A DNA stretch of 64,000 nucleotides from positions 4,030,001 through 4,094,000 of the forward strand of contig NZ_CP008884.1 in the NCBI RefSeq assembly GCF_000725385.1, written 5' to 3'. This document shows positions 38,712-47,649 of this stretch, piece after piece; the first letter of the stretch is position 1; every line of letters begins with the position of its first letter. The stretch comes from Dyella japonica A8 (GTDB taxonomy: Bacteria; Pseudomonadota; Gammaproteobacteria; Xanthomonadales; Rhodanobacteraceae). The translations under genes and the position numbers were made by a program. The notes under the pieces were generated by a model. The model ran no database searches and had not been told where the DNA came from. It saw only the letters and a program-made list of their open reading frames with translations.

Positions 38712-40169
38712 GTGATCCCGCTTCCCCTTCGCACCCTCGCCTTCGCCATGGCCGCCGGCACCGGCGCAGGCGCCATCGCCGCCCCATCCTCCACCACGCT
38801 CACGCTGTACCGCAGCGACGATGCCGCGCTCTACAGCGCCGGCGACAGCGGCAGCGTGCACGCCGGCTACGCGGTGGCGCGGGAGCCGCGCCAGCTCGAC
38901 CTGAAGTCCGGCACGCAGGACATCAGCCTGGGCGGCCTGCCGCAGTACCTCGACCCCGAAGCCATGGCCCTGAGCGTCGAGGGTGACGCCGCGCAGGTGA
39001 TCTCCCAGCGCCTTCGCCTTGGCCAGGGGCAGAACGCGGCACTCGGCAGCCTCATCGGGCAGCCGGTGGAGGTGCTCGCCACCAGCGGGCAGCCACTCGC
39101 CAGCGGCACCTTGCTGCGCGCCGACGATGGGCTGCTCGTGCAGGACGCCTCCGGCCGCACCAGCCTGATCCGCGAATACGCCGCCGTTCGTGCCGCCGGC
39201 AGCTTCCAGACCGGCGCGAGCCTGCAGATGCGCGTGGACGCCAAGCGCGCCGGCAAGGCGCAGGCCATCTTGAGCTACACCACGTCCGGGCTGGGCTGGC
39301 GCGCGGCCTACGTGGGCACGCTGGCGCCGGGCGATGGCTGCAGGATGCAGTTCGAATCCCGTGCCAGCATCGCCAATCGCAGCGGACGTGACTGGAACAA
39401 CGTGCAGCTGACCCTGATCGCCGGCGAGCCACGGATCACCAAGCCGGTATCGGGGCCCCGCCCGATGGCCTTCTCGGTGCAGGCCAAGATGGCGGATGGG
39501 GCGATGCCCGAGCAATCCACGCTGGCCGACTACCGCACCTACACCCTGCCCGGCGCCGTCGACCTGCCCGATGGCAGCGTGAGCCAGGTGCCGCTGTACG
39601 CCACGCGCACCATCGAGTGCGAACGCACCTCGCTCTACGAGAACGGCGGTGGCTGGGTGCCCCCGCAGCCGATGATCGGCCAGGATTTCGTGCCCGGCGG
39701 CGACAGTACCGGCATCGTCAGCACCCTGCAGTTCCACGCCTTCGACAGCCTGCCGGCGGGCTACCTGCGCGTGCTCACCGCCGACCGCAACGGCACGCCG
39801 CAATTCATCGGCGAAGGCCGCATCAACGACACCCCCAAGGGCAGCGACGCGCGCATCACACTCGGCCAGGCTTTCGACTTGCGCGGCAATCGCGAGCGCA
39901 CCGCCTTCCACGTGGACAAGAACGGCCGCACGCTGGACGAGGCATTCCGGATCACCCTCACCAACGCCGGCGACAGCCCGCGTACGGTCACCGTGCGCGA
40001 GCATCCCCAGCGCTGGCGCCAGTGGACGCTGGTGTCCTCGAGCAGCAAGCCCAGCGCGCAGACCACCGACACGCTGGAATTCAAGGTAACGGTACCGGCC
40101 AACGGCAAGGCGACGCTCGACTACGCCGTGCGTTACCAGTGGACGGCCGATGAGAACCCGCAGGGGTGA
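38712..40169 (+). CDS. Secreted DUF4139-domain protein
   Basis: 485 residues from a GTG at 38712 with AAAGGAG 7 nt upstream. A signal peptide (TLAFAMAAGTGAGAIAA) is followed by LTLYRSDDAALYS. The DUF4139 domain is marked by LSYTTSGLGWRAAYVGTL, DWNNVQLTLIAGEP and the C-terminal TLDYAVRYQW. DUF4139 proteins are predicted beta-rich periplasmic or surface proteins with no firm function; some are called mucoidy inhibitor-like. It stands alone between the thioesterase gene and a crotonase gene, separated from the latter by a repeat-rich spacer. Confidence 0.85.
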   Translation: MIPLPLRTLAFAMAAGTGAGAIAAPSSTTLTLYRSDDAALYSAGDSGSVHAGYAVAREPRQLDLKSGTQDISLGGLPQYLDPEAMALSVEGDAAQVISQRLRLGQGQNAALGSLIGQPVEVLATSGQPLASGTLLRADDGLLVQDASGRTSLIREYAAVRAAGSFQTGASLQMRVDAKRAGKAQAILSYTTSGLGWRAAYVGTLAPGDGCRMQFESRASIANRSGRDWNNVQLTLIAGEPRITKPVSGPRPMAFSVQAKMADGAMPEQSTLADYRTYTLPGAVDLPDGSVSQVPLYATRTIECERTSLYENGGGWVPPQPMIGQDFVPGGDSTGIVSTLQFHAFDSLPAGYLRVLTADRNGTPQFIGEGRINDTPKGSDARITLGQAFDLRGNRERTAFHVDKNGRTLDEAFRITLTNAGDSPRTVTVREHPQRWRQWTLVSSSSKPSAQTTDTLEFKVTVPANGKATLDYAVRYQWTADENPQG

Positions 40170-40188
40170 GATCAAGAGCGAGTGAAGA

Positions 40189-40325
40189 GAAGTGAGAAGC
40201 GAGAGAAAGCGAGGCCGCTCAGCCTTCCCCCTCTCGTTTCTCACTCCTCCCAACTCACCTCTGGCCTATTGAGTCGAGGTCTTTGCTACTCTCGCTGCTC
40301 ACTCCTCTCCACCCATTTCTGGCCC
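40189..40325. repeat. Purine/pyrimidine inverted and direct repeats
   Basis: GAAGTGAGAAGCGAGAG at 40189 is inverted in CTCTCGTTTCTCACTCC at 40231 (15 of 17). The latter recurs directly at 40289 as CTCTCGCTGCTCACTCC, and both copies run on toward CTGGCC. The repeats end just before the downstream crotonase ATG. Confidence 0.65.
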
Positions 40326-40331
40326 TCCGCC

Positions 40332-41087
40332 ATGCTCAACCTGATCACGCACGACGCCGTCACCGAAATCAACCTGGCGCGTCCCCCAGTGAACGCGCTC
40401 AATTCCGAACTGCTGCGCGCGCTCCGTGACGCCGTCGACAACGCTGTCGCGGGTGGTGCGCGCGGCATCGTGCTTTCGGGCATGCCGGGCATGTTCTCGG
40501 CCGGCGCCGACATACCTTCGCTGATCGGCCGCGATCGTGGCAGCGTGCGCGCGTTCTGGCGCGAGTTCTTCCACACCAGCTCCAAGCTCGCCATGTCGCC
40601 GGTTCCCGTGGTCGCCGCGATCACCGGTCACAGCCCCGCGGGCGGCGCGGTGCTCTCGCTGTTCTGCGACTACCGCGTGATGGCCGAAGGCCCGTTCCGC
40701 ATCGGCCTCAACGAAGTGCAGGTGGGCCTGGTGGTGCCTGAGTGCATCCAGATGGCGCTGCGCCGCATCGTGGGCGCCTATCGCGCGGAGCGCCTGATGG
40801 TGGCGGGCGCCATGGTCGACTCGGCCGAAGCACTGGCCATCGGCCTGGTGGACGAACTCACCAATATCGAACAGGTGGTGACGCGCGCGGTGGTGTGGAT
40901 GCAGGCACTGATCGCCCTGCCCTCCCATGCCATGCTCACGACGCGCGCCACTGCCCGCGCGGACCTCACCACCGTCTGGGCCGATCCGGACAAGCTGCCG
41001 CTCGACGAATTCGTCGATGGTTACTTCCATCCGGAGGCGCAGGCGGTGCTCGAAAAGCTCGTGGCGCGGCTGAAGAAGAAAGACTGA
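40332..41087 (+). CDS. Enoyl-CoA hydratase/isomerase family protein, similar to Delta3-Delta2-enoyl-CoA isomerase
   Basis: 251 residues. The crotonase fold is clear: LARPPVNALNSELLRAL, GMFSAGADIPSL (oxyanion loop) and GHSPAGGAVLSLFCDYR. The GHSPAGG and GLNEVQVGLVVPE segments resemble ECI1-type enoyl-CoA isomerases, which shift double bonds for beta-oxidation of unsaturated fatty acids, more than classic hydratases. The assignment inside the family is inference. ATG 40332 is chosen because the fold begins directly after it; no good ribosome site is seen, as a pyrimidine-rich repeat fills the upstream region. Confidence 0.82.
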   Translation: MLNLITHDAVTEINLARPPVNALNSELLRALRDAVDNAVAGGARGIVLSGMPGMFSAGADIPSLIGRDRGSVRAFWREFFHTSSKLAMSPVPVVAAITGHSPAGGAVLSLFCDYRVMAEGPFRIGLNEVQVGLVVPECIQMALRRIVGAYRAERLMVAGAMVDSAEALAIGLVDELTNIEQVVTRAVVWMQALIALPSHAMLTTRATARADLTTVWADPDKLPLDEFVDGYFHPEAQAVLEKLVARLKKKD

Positions 41088-41111
41088 CCAGCCGGTCAAC
41101 CGTCGTCCCCT

Positions 41112-41187
41112 TGTGGGAGCGCACCCTGTGCGCGACTGGCCCTGCACGCAGCCGTTACGCCAGTCGCGCACAGGGTGCGCTCCCACA
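41112..41187. repeat. Family-B palindromic repeat (copy B2)
   Basis: Arms 41112-41139 and 41160-41187 are perfect 28-bp inverted repeats of the TGTGGGAGCGCACCCTGTGC family, with a 20-bp loop. It lies between the convergent crotonase and sulfurtransferase genes and may act as a bidirectional terminator. Confidence 0.9.
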
Positions 41188-41208
41188 GGAAGATCAAAGA
41201 AAAAAGGC

Positions 41209-42090
41209 TCAGCCTGGCTCGGAGCCCTTGGCCACGGGCCGGCTCGCATCGCTCACCCAACCGCTCCATGACGGCGCATACAGCCGCGATCCGGTCAGGC
41301 CCGCGTGCTCCATCGCCAGCAGGTTGTGGCACGCGGTAACGCCCGAGCCGCACATGTGCACCACGTCCTGCGGCGAGTGCGTGCCCAGCACGGCTTCAAA
41401 CTCCTTGTGCAACACGTCGGCGCGTTTGAAACGGCCATCGTCACGGAGGTTCTCGGAGAACGGACGATTCAGCGCGCCCGGCACATGGCCGCCCACGGGA
41501 TCGATGGGTTCGACTTCGCCGCGATAACGCGGCACCGCGCGTGCATCGAGCAGCAGACGCTCCGGATCAGCGCGCAACGACGCGTGATCGACGGTGTACA
41601 GGCTCGCATCGAAATGCAGGGAAACCGGGCGCGGCGTGCGATGCACGTCGCCCGATTCCACCGGCTTGCCAGCACCGACCCACGCGGGATAACCGCCATC
41701 GAGCACGGCGACGCCTGGGATGCCCGCCAGTCGTAGCAGCCACCACAGGCGCGCAGCCGCGAGCGAACCACTCGCGGCGTCGTAGCACACGATCTGCGTG
41801 CCTTCGCGCCAGCCCCAGCGCGACAAGACGTGGGAGAAGGCTTCTTCCCGCGGCAACGGGTGGCGGCCCAGGCCTTCGGCCTTGCGCGAGAGGTCGGACA
41901 GATCGGCATCCAGGCTGGCATAGACCGCGCCGGGAATGTGCCCTTCGCGATAGTCGCGCTCGCCCTTGCCGACGTCGCGCTGGCCCGTGCCCGGCGCCAT
42001 CAGGTCGAAACGACAGTCGACGATCAACACCTCGTCGGGCGCAAGCGCCGCCAGTTCCTCGACATCGATCAGCGTGGTCCTGAGCGTCAT
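41209..42090 (-). CDS. Thiosulfate/3-mercaptopyruvate sulfurtransferase (two rhodanese domains)
   Basis: 293 residues with two tandem rhodanese domains. The N-terminal one has VDCRFDLMAPG and REGHIPGAVYASLD. The C-terminal one has the active loop CGSGVTAC, where the first Cys carries the persulfide. CGSGVTA is the form seen in SseA-type 3-mercaptopyruvate sulfurtransferases. The enzyme transfers sulfur to thiophilic acceptors such as cyanide. It overlaps the Nudix gene by 4 bp (ATGA), and the DUF1289 gene lies just upstream in the same unit. Confidence 0.88.
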   Translation of the reverse strand: MTLRTTLIDVEELAALAPDEVLIVDCRFDLMAPGTGQRDVGKGERDYREGHIPGAVYASLDADLSDLSRKAEGLGRHPLPREEAFSHVLSRWGWREGTQIVCYDAASGSLAAARLWWLLRLAGIPGVAVLDGGYPAWVGAGKPVESGDVHRTPRPVSLHFDASLYTVDHASLRADPERLLLDARAVPRYRGEVEPIDPVGGHVPGALNRPFSENLRDDGRFKRADVLHKEFEAVLGTHSPQDVVHMCGSGVTACHNLLAMEHAGLTGSRLYAPSWSGWVSDASRPVAKGSEPG

Positions 42091-42689
42091 GACCGCCCCA
42101 TCCTCTGCAGGAGGTTGAACACCATGGCGGCCGTGGCACCCCAGATGCGATGGCCGCCGTGCACGAATTCCACCATGTCGCGGCGATGGCCACGGAAGTC
42201 CATGGTGTACCGCCGGAGATTGCGCGGTTCGAGAAAGAACGACAACGGCACCTCGAATACTTCCGCCACTTCGGCCGGCGCGGGATACAGGCGCGCGTCG
42301 GGATCGATGCGCGCCACCACCGGCGTGATGGTGTAGCCGCTGATGGTGTCGAAGCGATCCAGAAAACCGAGCGGCGTGACGAGCCGGCGCTCCAGGCCGA
42401 TCTCCTCTTCGCTCTCGCGCAACGCGGTAGCGATGGCGTCGGCGTCCCCGGGGTCGGTACGACCGCCCGGAAAGGCCACCTGCCCCGCGTGGTCCTGCAG
42501 ATGGTCGGTGCGCACCGTCAGCACCAGGCGTGGTTGCACGCCTTCGCGCACGCCCACCAGCACGGCGGCCGGCCGGCGCGGCTTGTCACCGATCAGCTGG
42601 ACCATGTCCGCATGGTTCCAACCTTGCCCGGTCGGCGGTGACGACAATGGCACCACTGCATGACTCAGGTCGGTCAACAGCTCGCTCAT
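42087..42689 (-). CDS. Nudix hydrolase of the CoA pyrophosphatase type
   Basis: 200 residues. The Nudix box reads FPGGRTDPGD followed by ALRESEEEIGL, which keeps the REXXEEXG metal-binding core. The placement of the box and the preceding LTVRTDHLQDHAGQVA match the NudL/CoA pyrophosphatase subfamily, which splits CoA into 3',5'-ADP-type and phosphopantetheine products. The substrate is inferred, not shown. The ATG at 42689 overlaps the DUF1289 stop, and the gene end overlaps the sulfurtransferase start. Confidence 0.85.
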   Translation of the reverse strand: MSELLTDLSHAVVPLSSPPTGQGWNHADMVQLIGDKPRRPAAVLVGVREGVQPRLVLTVRTDHLQDHAGQVAFPGGRTDPGDADAIATALRESEEEIGLERRLVTPLGFLDRFDTISGYTITPVVARIDPDARLYPAPAEVAEVFEVPLSFFLEPRNLRRYTMDFRGHRRDMVEFVHGGHRIWGATAAMVFNLLQRMGRS

Positions 42690-42886
42690 CAAGCGCTCTT
42701 CCGCGGGGGAAGCACGTCGCGCATGTAGCGAAGCCGTTCCTGCTCGTCCATGCCGCGCCAACGGGCGATTTCGTCGCCGGTGCGCAGGCAACCGATGCAG
42801 TAACCACGTTCGTCCAGGCGGCAAATGCCGATGCAAGGACTCAGGGGATTGCTGGAAGGACCAGGGGAGCTGTCAGCCGCCGTCAT
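42689..42886 (-). CDS. DUF1289 small cysteine-rich protein
   Basis: 65 residues. The conserved pattern SPCIGICRLDERGYCIGCLR has four cysteines suited to a metal or Fe-S site, followed by EIARWRGMDEQERLRYM. This is the DUF1289 (YdhL-like) signature; its function is unknown. It is the first gene of a three-gene overlapping unit with the Nudix and rhodanese genes. Confidence 0.85.
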   Translation of the reverse strand: MTAADSSPGPSSNPLSPCIGICRLDERGYCIGCLRTGDEIARWRGMDEQERLRYMRDVLPPRKSA

Positions 42887-43002
42887 GCCGCAAGGAGTGT
42901 CTACGTAAGCGCGGCACGGAAGCGTGCCAAGGAAGCGGGCATGCTATCACGGGCCGTCACGGGACTCCCGCGGCCACGCACCATGGCCGCGGCCGCACGA
43001 TG

Positions 43003-43719
43003 TCAGGGCTTGATTTCGAGCAACTCGATCTCGAAGACCAGCGTCTCGTTCGGCCCGATGCGCGGCGGGTCGCCCTTCACGCCATAGGCCAGGCTGGGCG
43101 GCACCGTGACCTTCCACAAGTCACCGACGTGCATGCGCTGGATCACTTCCTGCCAGCCCGGGATCACCTTGTTGTTGACCACGAAACTCACCGGTGAGCC
43201 GTGGGCCCAGGAGCTGTCGAACTCGGTGCCATCGATCAGCATGGCGCGGAAGTTCACCGTCACCACCGAGCCTTCCGGCACCGGCTTGGTGCCCGTGCCC
43301 TTCTTCAGCACTTCGTACTGGATGCCCGAGGGAAGCTGGATCACGCCCGGCTTCGCCTTGTTGCGCTCCATGTAGTCGGCGCTCTTGCGCGCGTTGGTCT
43401 CCGCCGCCTGCCTGAACTGCGCCAGCGCCTGGGTGTGCATCTGTTCGTCGAGTTCGCGCAACTGGTCGTGCATGTCGCGCATGGGCACGGCGGGGCGTTT
43501 CTTGGCGTAGGCGTCCTGGATCGCACGCACCAAGGTGGGAATGTCCACATCCGGATCGCCGTTGGCGAACTGGCTGCCGATCTGGTAGCCGATGGCGTAG
43601 GACAGCTTGGTCTTGTCGAGCTTGACCTGCGACTGGCCTTGCGGGGCGCTACTGTCCTGGGCGTGCGCCACAACACCCCATAGCAGGATGCCGTATGCGA
43701 GCCAACGCAGTTGTGCCAT
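43003..43719 (-). CDS. FKBP-type peptidyl-prolyl isomerase (FkpA/Mip-like), secreted
   Basis: 238 residues. A signal peptide (LRWLAYGILLWGVVAHAQ) is followed by the FKBP N-terminal dimerisation domain (LSYAIGYQIGSQFA, then a long helix) and a C-terminal FKBP domain with GSVVTVNFRAMLIDGTEFDS, VIPGWQEVIQRMHVGD and PPSLAYG. Such proteins catalyse proline isomerisation and chaperone folding in the periplasm. The ATG at 43719 has GGAGG 5 nt upstream. Just downstream, at 42968-42992, a 9-bp perfect stem without a U-tract is visible. Confidence 0.93.
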   Translation of the reverse strand: MAQLRWLAYGILLWGVVAHAQDSSAPQGQSQVKLDKTKLSYAIGYQIGSQFANGDPDVDIPTLVRAIQDAYAKKRPAVPMRDMHDQLRELDEQMHTQALAQFRQAAETNARKSADYMERNKAKPGVIQLPSGIQYEVLKKGTGTKPVPEGSVVTVNFRAMLIDGTEFDSSWAHGSPVSFVVNNKVIPGWQEVIQRMHVGDLWKVTVPPSLAYGVKGDPPRIGPNETLVFEIELLEIKP

Positions 43720-43890
43720 GCCTTCCTCCATTGAGAGCCTGCCGAGGCTCAAAACCGCAGGTCCGCCATCCTAAGCGGTCTTGGCGAATCGTGCAGCCAG
43801 ACCGGACGGTCCGGCGTCCCTGCTAAGAACATGCGAAGCGCCAAAGGTTCCCGCTGGTACCATGAGCCCCTTTTCCCGCCGGAGTGGAAC

Positions 43891-44673
43891 ATGGCTTATC
43901 GCAACCTGGAAATCGCCAACCGCGGCGCGGTGCGCACCATCACCGTCAACCGCCCGGACAAGCTCAATGCGCTCAACCGGGAGACGCTCAACGAGCTGAC
44001 GCTGGCCTTCACCCAGGCCGCCCAGGACGATGCCGTGCGCGTGGTCGTGCTGGCCGGCGCCGGCGAGAAGGCGTTCGTGGCGGGCGCCGACATTGCAGAA
44101 ATGAATGGCTACACCCCGGTCCAGGCGCAAGGCTTCTCGCGCGCGGGCCAGCGCCTGATGAGCCTGGTCGAACGCCTGGGCAAGCCGGTCATCGCCCGCA
44201 TCCAGGGCTTCGCCCTTGGCGGCGGCATGGAGCTGGCGATGTGCTGCCACCTGCGCGTGGCCAGCGAGAAGGCCAAGTTCGGCCAACCCGAGATCAACCT
44301 CGGCCTGATCCCCGGCTTCGGCGGCACCCAGCGCCTGCTGCGCCTGGCCGGCCGTGGCGCGGCGCTGGAGCTGTGCCTGCTGGGTGCGCCGATCCCGGCC
44401 CAGCGTGCCTATGAGCTCGGCGTGGTCACCCGCGTGGTGGCGCCCGAAGCACTGGATGAAACGGTGAACGCCATGGCCGATCAGCTGGCCGCCGCCGCGC
44501 CGCTGGCCGCCGCCGGCATTCTCGATGCCATCCTGCAGGGCGGCGAGACCAGCATCGACCAGGGTCTGGAGTTTGAAACGCAGGCGTTTGCCCTGGCGTT
44601 CTCCACCGAGGACATGCGCGAAGGCACCACGGCGTTCCTCGAAAAGCGCAAGGCCGACTTCAAGGGCCGCTGA
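43891..44673 (+). CDS. Enoyl-CoA hydratase
   Basis: 260 residues, typical of short-chain enoyl-CoA hydratases. VNRPDKLNALNRETLNEL begins the fold, GEKAFVAGADIAEM is the first part of the oxyanion hole and GFALGGGMELAMCC the second. The catalytic Glu pair is in GGMELA and GQPEINLGLIPG. It adds water across 2-enoyl-CoA in fatty acid or related degradation. GGAG is 8 nt before the ATG at 43891. It is a single gene, convergent with the DUF1684 gene across a hairpin. Confidence 0.92.
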   Translation: MAYRNLEIANRGAVRTITVNRPDKLNALNRETLNELTLAFTQAAQDDAVRVVVLAGAGEKAFVAGADIAEMNGYTPVQAQGFSRAGQRLMSLVERLGKPVIARIQGFALGGGMELAMCCHLRVASEKAKFGQPEINLGLIPGFGGTQRLLRLAGRGAALELCLLGAPIPAQRAYELGVVTRVVAPEALDETVNAMADQLAAAAPLAAAGILDAILQGGETSIDQGLEFETQAFALAFSTEDMREGTTAFLEKRKADFKGR

Positions 44674-44681
44674 TGCAAAAG

Positions 44682-44712
44682 CACGACGGCCAGCGCAAGG
44701 CTGGCCGTCGTG
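44682..44712. terminator. Hairpin between convergent enoyl-CoA hydratase and DUF1684 genes
   Basis: CACGACGGCCAGC and GCTGGCCGTCGTG are perfect 13-bp inverted repeats with a 5-nt loop. In the DUF1684 direction it is followed by CTTTTG, so it may terminate mainly that gene. Confidence 0.75.
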
Positions 44713-44733
44713 ATGGTTCCCTGGGCAACGCGG

Positions 44734-45648
44734 TCAGTGACCGCTGCCCTTGTACTTCTTCTCGCCAGCGGTCACCGCGAGATCCATGCGGTTTTCCGGC
44801 GGCGCCAGTGGACACGTGGCATACGGCGTGAAGGCACACGGCGGGTTGTAGGCGCGGTTGAAGTCGAGCACGACCTTGCCGTCCTTCGGCAGGTCGGCAT
44901 ACATGAAACGCGCTGCGCCGTAGGTTTCCTTGCCGGAGGTGCGGTCGGCGATCACGAAGAACAGCGAATCGGGTTCTTCCTGGATCGGCATCAACTCGTA
45001 GGTGTGCCCATCGCGGTGGAATACCGCCTTGCCCGGCACCTTTTCCTTGTTGATGGTGCCCAGCACCGAACCGATTTCCAGCTCGTGCGGCGGATCGAAC
45101 GGCACCCAGTCGGCGACGATGCGCCAGGAAGGATCTGCCGGGTAGTAATCGAGGCCCTGGAAGTGCGTGCGCGTCTCCGCGTTGGTGTCCTTCACGCGCA
45201 GCGCCTTGCGGCCGTCGCGCTCGATCACCAGGAAACTCACCGAGCCGAACGCCACAAGGGACGGCGCGCCGTCGCTGGCATGCGCATCATCGACGAGTGC
45301 GGCCTCGTGCACGGCCTTGCCATCGACGGTGGCGCCACTGTTCTTGTCGAGCACGATGTGCATGCTGCCGTCCTTCGACAACGTCACCACGCCGAGGTGG
45401 GCGGGGCCGGCCGTCAGCACGATGTCGTTGTCGGCGGCGCTGCCTACGCGGTTCGCCCCCTCCTTCAGCCAGTCCAGGCCGATCAGGCTCAACCAGCCGT
45501 TCGGGGCAGTGAGGCTGGCAAGGCGCTTCTGCTGCCAGTGGGCGTTCTGCTGGGGAAAATCCGTCGCCGCAGCGGCGTCGTTGGTCTGGGCTTGCACGTT
45601 GGCAACTCCAAGGCTCAGGGCAAAAGCGAGTACGGCGGTACGCAACAT
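44734..45648 (-). CDS. DUF1684 secreted protein
   Basis: 304 residues with a cleavable signal peptide (AVLAFALSLGVANVQAQ). The DUF1684 family shows NGWLSLIGLDWLKEGANRVG near residue 50 and ends FNRAYNPPCAFTPYATCPL with APPEN, all present here. The family has no established function. It is 75 bp downstream of mutL on the same strand, and its end faces the enoyl-CoA hydratase gene. Confidence 0.88.
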   Translation of the reverse strand: MLRTAVLAFALSLGVANVQAQTNDAAAATDFPQQNAHWQQKRLASLTAPNGWLSLIGLDWLKEGANRVGSAADNDIVLTAGPAHLGVVTLSKDGSMHIVLDKNSGATVDGKAVHEAALVDDAHASDGAPSLVAFGSVSFLVIERDGRKALRVKDTNAETRTHFQGLDYYPADPSWRIVADWVPFDPPHELEIGSVLGTINKEKVPGKAVFHRDGHTYELMPIQEEPDSLFFVIADRTSGKETYGAARFMYADLPKDGKVVLDFNRAYNPPCAFTPYATCPLAPPENRMDLAVTAGEKKYKGSGH

Positions 45649-45723
45649 GGTCAGGCCCGTCGAGTGAGGTTCCGAGTATGGACGTCCATTTGCCAGACTG
45701 GCAAGCGCGCCCCGTACAGAAAA

Positions 45724-47562
45724 TCAGCGTCCACGCAGAAACAGCTTGTCCAGCTCGGGCAGGCTCAGCTGAGTCCAGGTCGGGCGCCCGTGGTTGCACT
45801 GTCCCGAACGCTCCGTGGCTTCCATCTCACGGAGCAACGCGTTCATTTCAGGAATGGTGAGACGCCGTCCGGCACGCACCGAGCCATGGCATGCCATGGT
45901 GGCGAGCAGCTCGTTTTCCAGCTCCTGCAGGCGACGCGAACTGCCGTGCTGCGCCAGTTCGGCCAGCACGTCGCGGCACAGCTGCGCCACGTCGGCCCCC
46001 TCCAGCAGCGCGGGAATGCGGCGCACCACCACGCCCGAGGGACCACTGCGCGAGAGCTCCAGCCCCCATTCGGCCAGTGCATCCGCATGTTCTTCCGCGG
46101 CGGCGGCCTCCCGCGTGCTTACGGCGACATTCAACGGCACCAGCATCATCTGCGAACGAAGATTGCTGCAGGCGCGGCCCGCCTTGAGCTTTTCGTAGGT
46201 GATGCGCTCGTGCGCCGCATGCATGTCCACCAGGATCAGGCCATGCGTGTTTTCCGCAAGGATGTAGATGTTCTTGAGCTGCGCGATGGCAAAGCCCAGG
46301 GGCGGCGCTTCCTCTTCGGTTGCCTCCGGCATCGGCGCGTTGGCCGCGAAACCCAACGGTGCCGGCGCGTTCGCCGGCTCGCCCAACAGCGCGGCGTAAC
46401 CGGCCAGTGGCTCATCCCTCACGCCGAGGCTCAAGCGGCTCTGGCTGAAAGCGTTCGGCCATGCCGGCGCGGAGACGGCAGCCGACGAAGGCGGGGCCAT
46501 GCTGTAGGACGGCGTCATCGCAGGCGACGGCGATTCCCCGGCCGGCAGTGCCGTGCTGCCCGCCCGCGTCTGCGCCAGGGCTTCGTGCAGCGTGCGGAAC
46601 AGGAAGTCGTGCACCAGCCGCTGCTCGCGGAAGCGCACTTCGTGCTTGGCCGGGTGCACGTTGACGTCCACGCCGACCGGGTCCAGTTCGAGGTACAGCA
46701 CGAAGGCCGGATGGCGCCCATGGAAAAGCACGTCCGCGTAGGCCTGACGCACCGCATGCGCCACGACGCGGTCACGCACCAGCCGCCCGTTCACGTAGAA
46801 GTACTGCGAGTCGGCCTGCGAGCGCGACGCGGTCGGCAAGCCCACCCAGCCCGACAGATGCAGGCCGGCGGCCGCATGGTCGATGCGCAGGCTCTGCGCC
46901 GGGAAATCCTCGCCCATCACCTCGGCCACACGCAGCAGGGCCGCAGTTTCATCGCGCGCCGCCTTGAGGATGCGCACCGGCTTGCCGTTGTGGCTCAGGC
47001 GGAATTCCACCGAACCGCGCGCCAGTGCGAGCGACTTCAGCAGATCGTCGATATGCGCGAACTCGGTGCGCTCGGCGCGGAGGAATTTGCGGCGCGCCGG
47101 CACGTTGTAGAACAGGTCGCGCACTTCCACGCTGCTGCCCTGCGGGTGTTGCGCGGGCCGCGCGGCCTGCATCTTGCCGCCGTCCACTTCGATGCGGAAC
47201 GCGGTGTCCACGCCTTGCGCGCGCGAGGTCAGCGCAAAACGCGCCACCGAAGACACCGAAGCCAGCGCCTCGCCGCGAAAACCCATGCTGGCGACGTGTT
47301 CAAGATCGTCGAAACTGCCGATCTTGCTGGTGGCGTGCGAGGCCACCGCCAGCTGCAGTTCGTCGGGAACAATGCCGCAACCGTCGTCACGCACGCGGAT
47401 CAGCCGCGCCCCGCCCTGCTCGATGTCCACCTCGATGCGCGTGGCGCCTGCGTCGAGGCTGTTCTCGACCAGTTCCTTCACGACGGACGATGGCCTTTCG
47501 ATCACCTCACCGGCAGCGATCTGGTTGATGAGTTCGGGTGGCAGGGGACGAATGACTGGCAT
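45724..47562 (-). CDS. mutL: DNA mismatch repair protein MutL
   Basis: 612 residues. MutL couples MutS mismatch recognition to strand incision. The GHKL ATPase motifs [14 protein letters not shown] and GFRGEAL are intact. The C-terminal half carries [12 protein letters not shown] (about 444-455), equivalent to the endonuclease motif DQHAXXEXXXXE with Met in place of Gln, plus [10 protein letters not shown] near the end. This suggests an endonuclease-type MutL, as in bacteria lacking MutH. It lies downstream of amiC with a terminator-like hairpin between. Confidence 0.95.
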   Translation of the reverse strand: MPVIRPLPPELINQIAAGEVIERPSSVVKELVENSLDAGATRIEVDIEQGGARLIRVRDDGCGIVPDELQLAVASHATSKIGSFDDLEHVASMGFRGEALASVSSVARFALTSRAQGVDTAFRIEVDGGKMQAARPAQHPQGSSVEVRDLFYNVPARRKFLRAERTEFAHIDDLLKSLALARGSVEFRLSHNGKPVRILKAARDETAALLRVAEVMGEDFPAQSLRIDHAAAGLHLSGWVGLPTASRSQADSQYFYVNGRLVRDRVVAHAVRQAYADVLFHGRHPAFVLYLELDPVGVDVNVHPAKHEVRFREQRLVHDFLFRTLHEALAQTRAGSTALPAGESPSPAMTPSYSMAPPSSAAVSAPAWPNAFSQSRLSLGVRDEPLAGYAALLGEPANAPAPLGFAANAPMPEATEEEAPPLGFAIAQLKNIYILAENTHGLILVDMHAAHERITYEKLKAGRACSNLRSQMMLVPLNVAVSTREAAAAEEHADALAEWGLELSRSGPSGVVVRRIPALLEGADVAQLCRDVLAELAQHGSSRRLQELENELLATMACHGSVRAGRRLTIPEMNALLREMEATERSGQCNHGRPTWTQLSLPELDKLFLRGR

Positions 47563-47603
47563 CCACGAAGCTTAGAGCCTGCGGCGCCCCGGCGAAAGCA
47601 AAA

Positions 47604-47624
47604 GCGCCGCCCTGTCGGCGGCGC
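47604..47624 (-). terminator. Terminator-like hairpin between amiC and mutL
   Basis: GCGCCGCC and GGCGGCGC form an 8-bp stem around a 5-nt loop. On the minus strand it is followed by TTTTGCTTTC. It would partly separate mutL expression from amiC. Confidence 0.65.
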
Positions 47625-47649
47625 CTGGTTCATGCCCTGGGAGCCCGGC

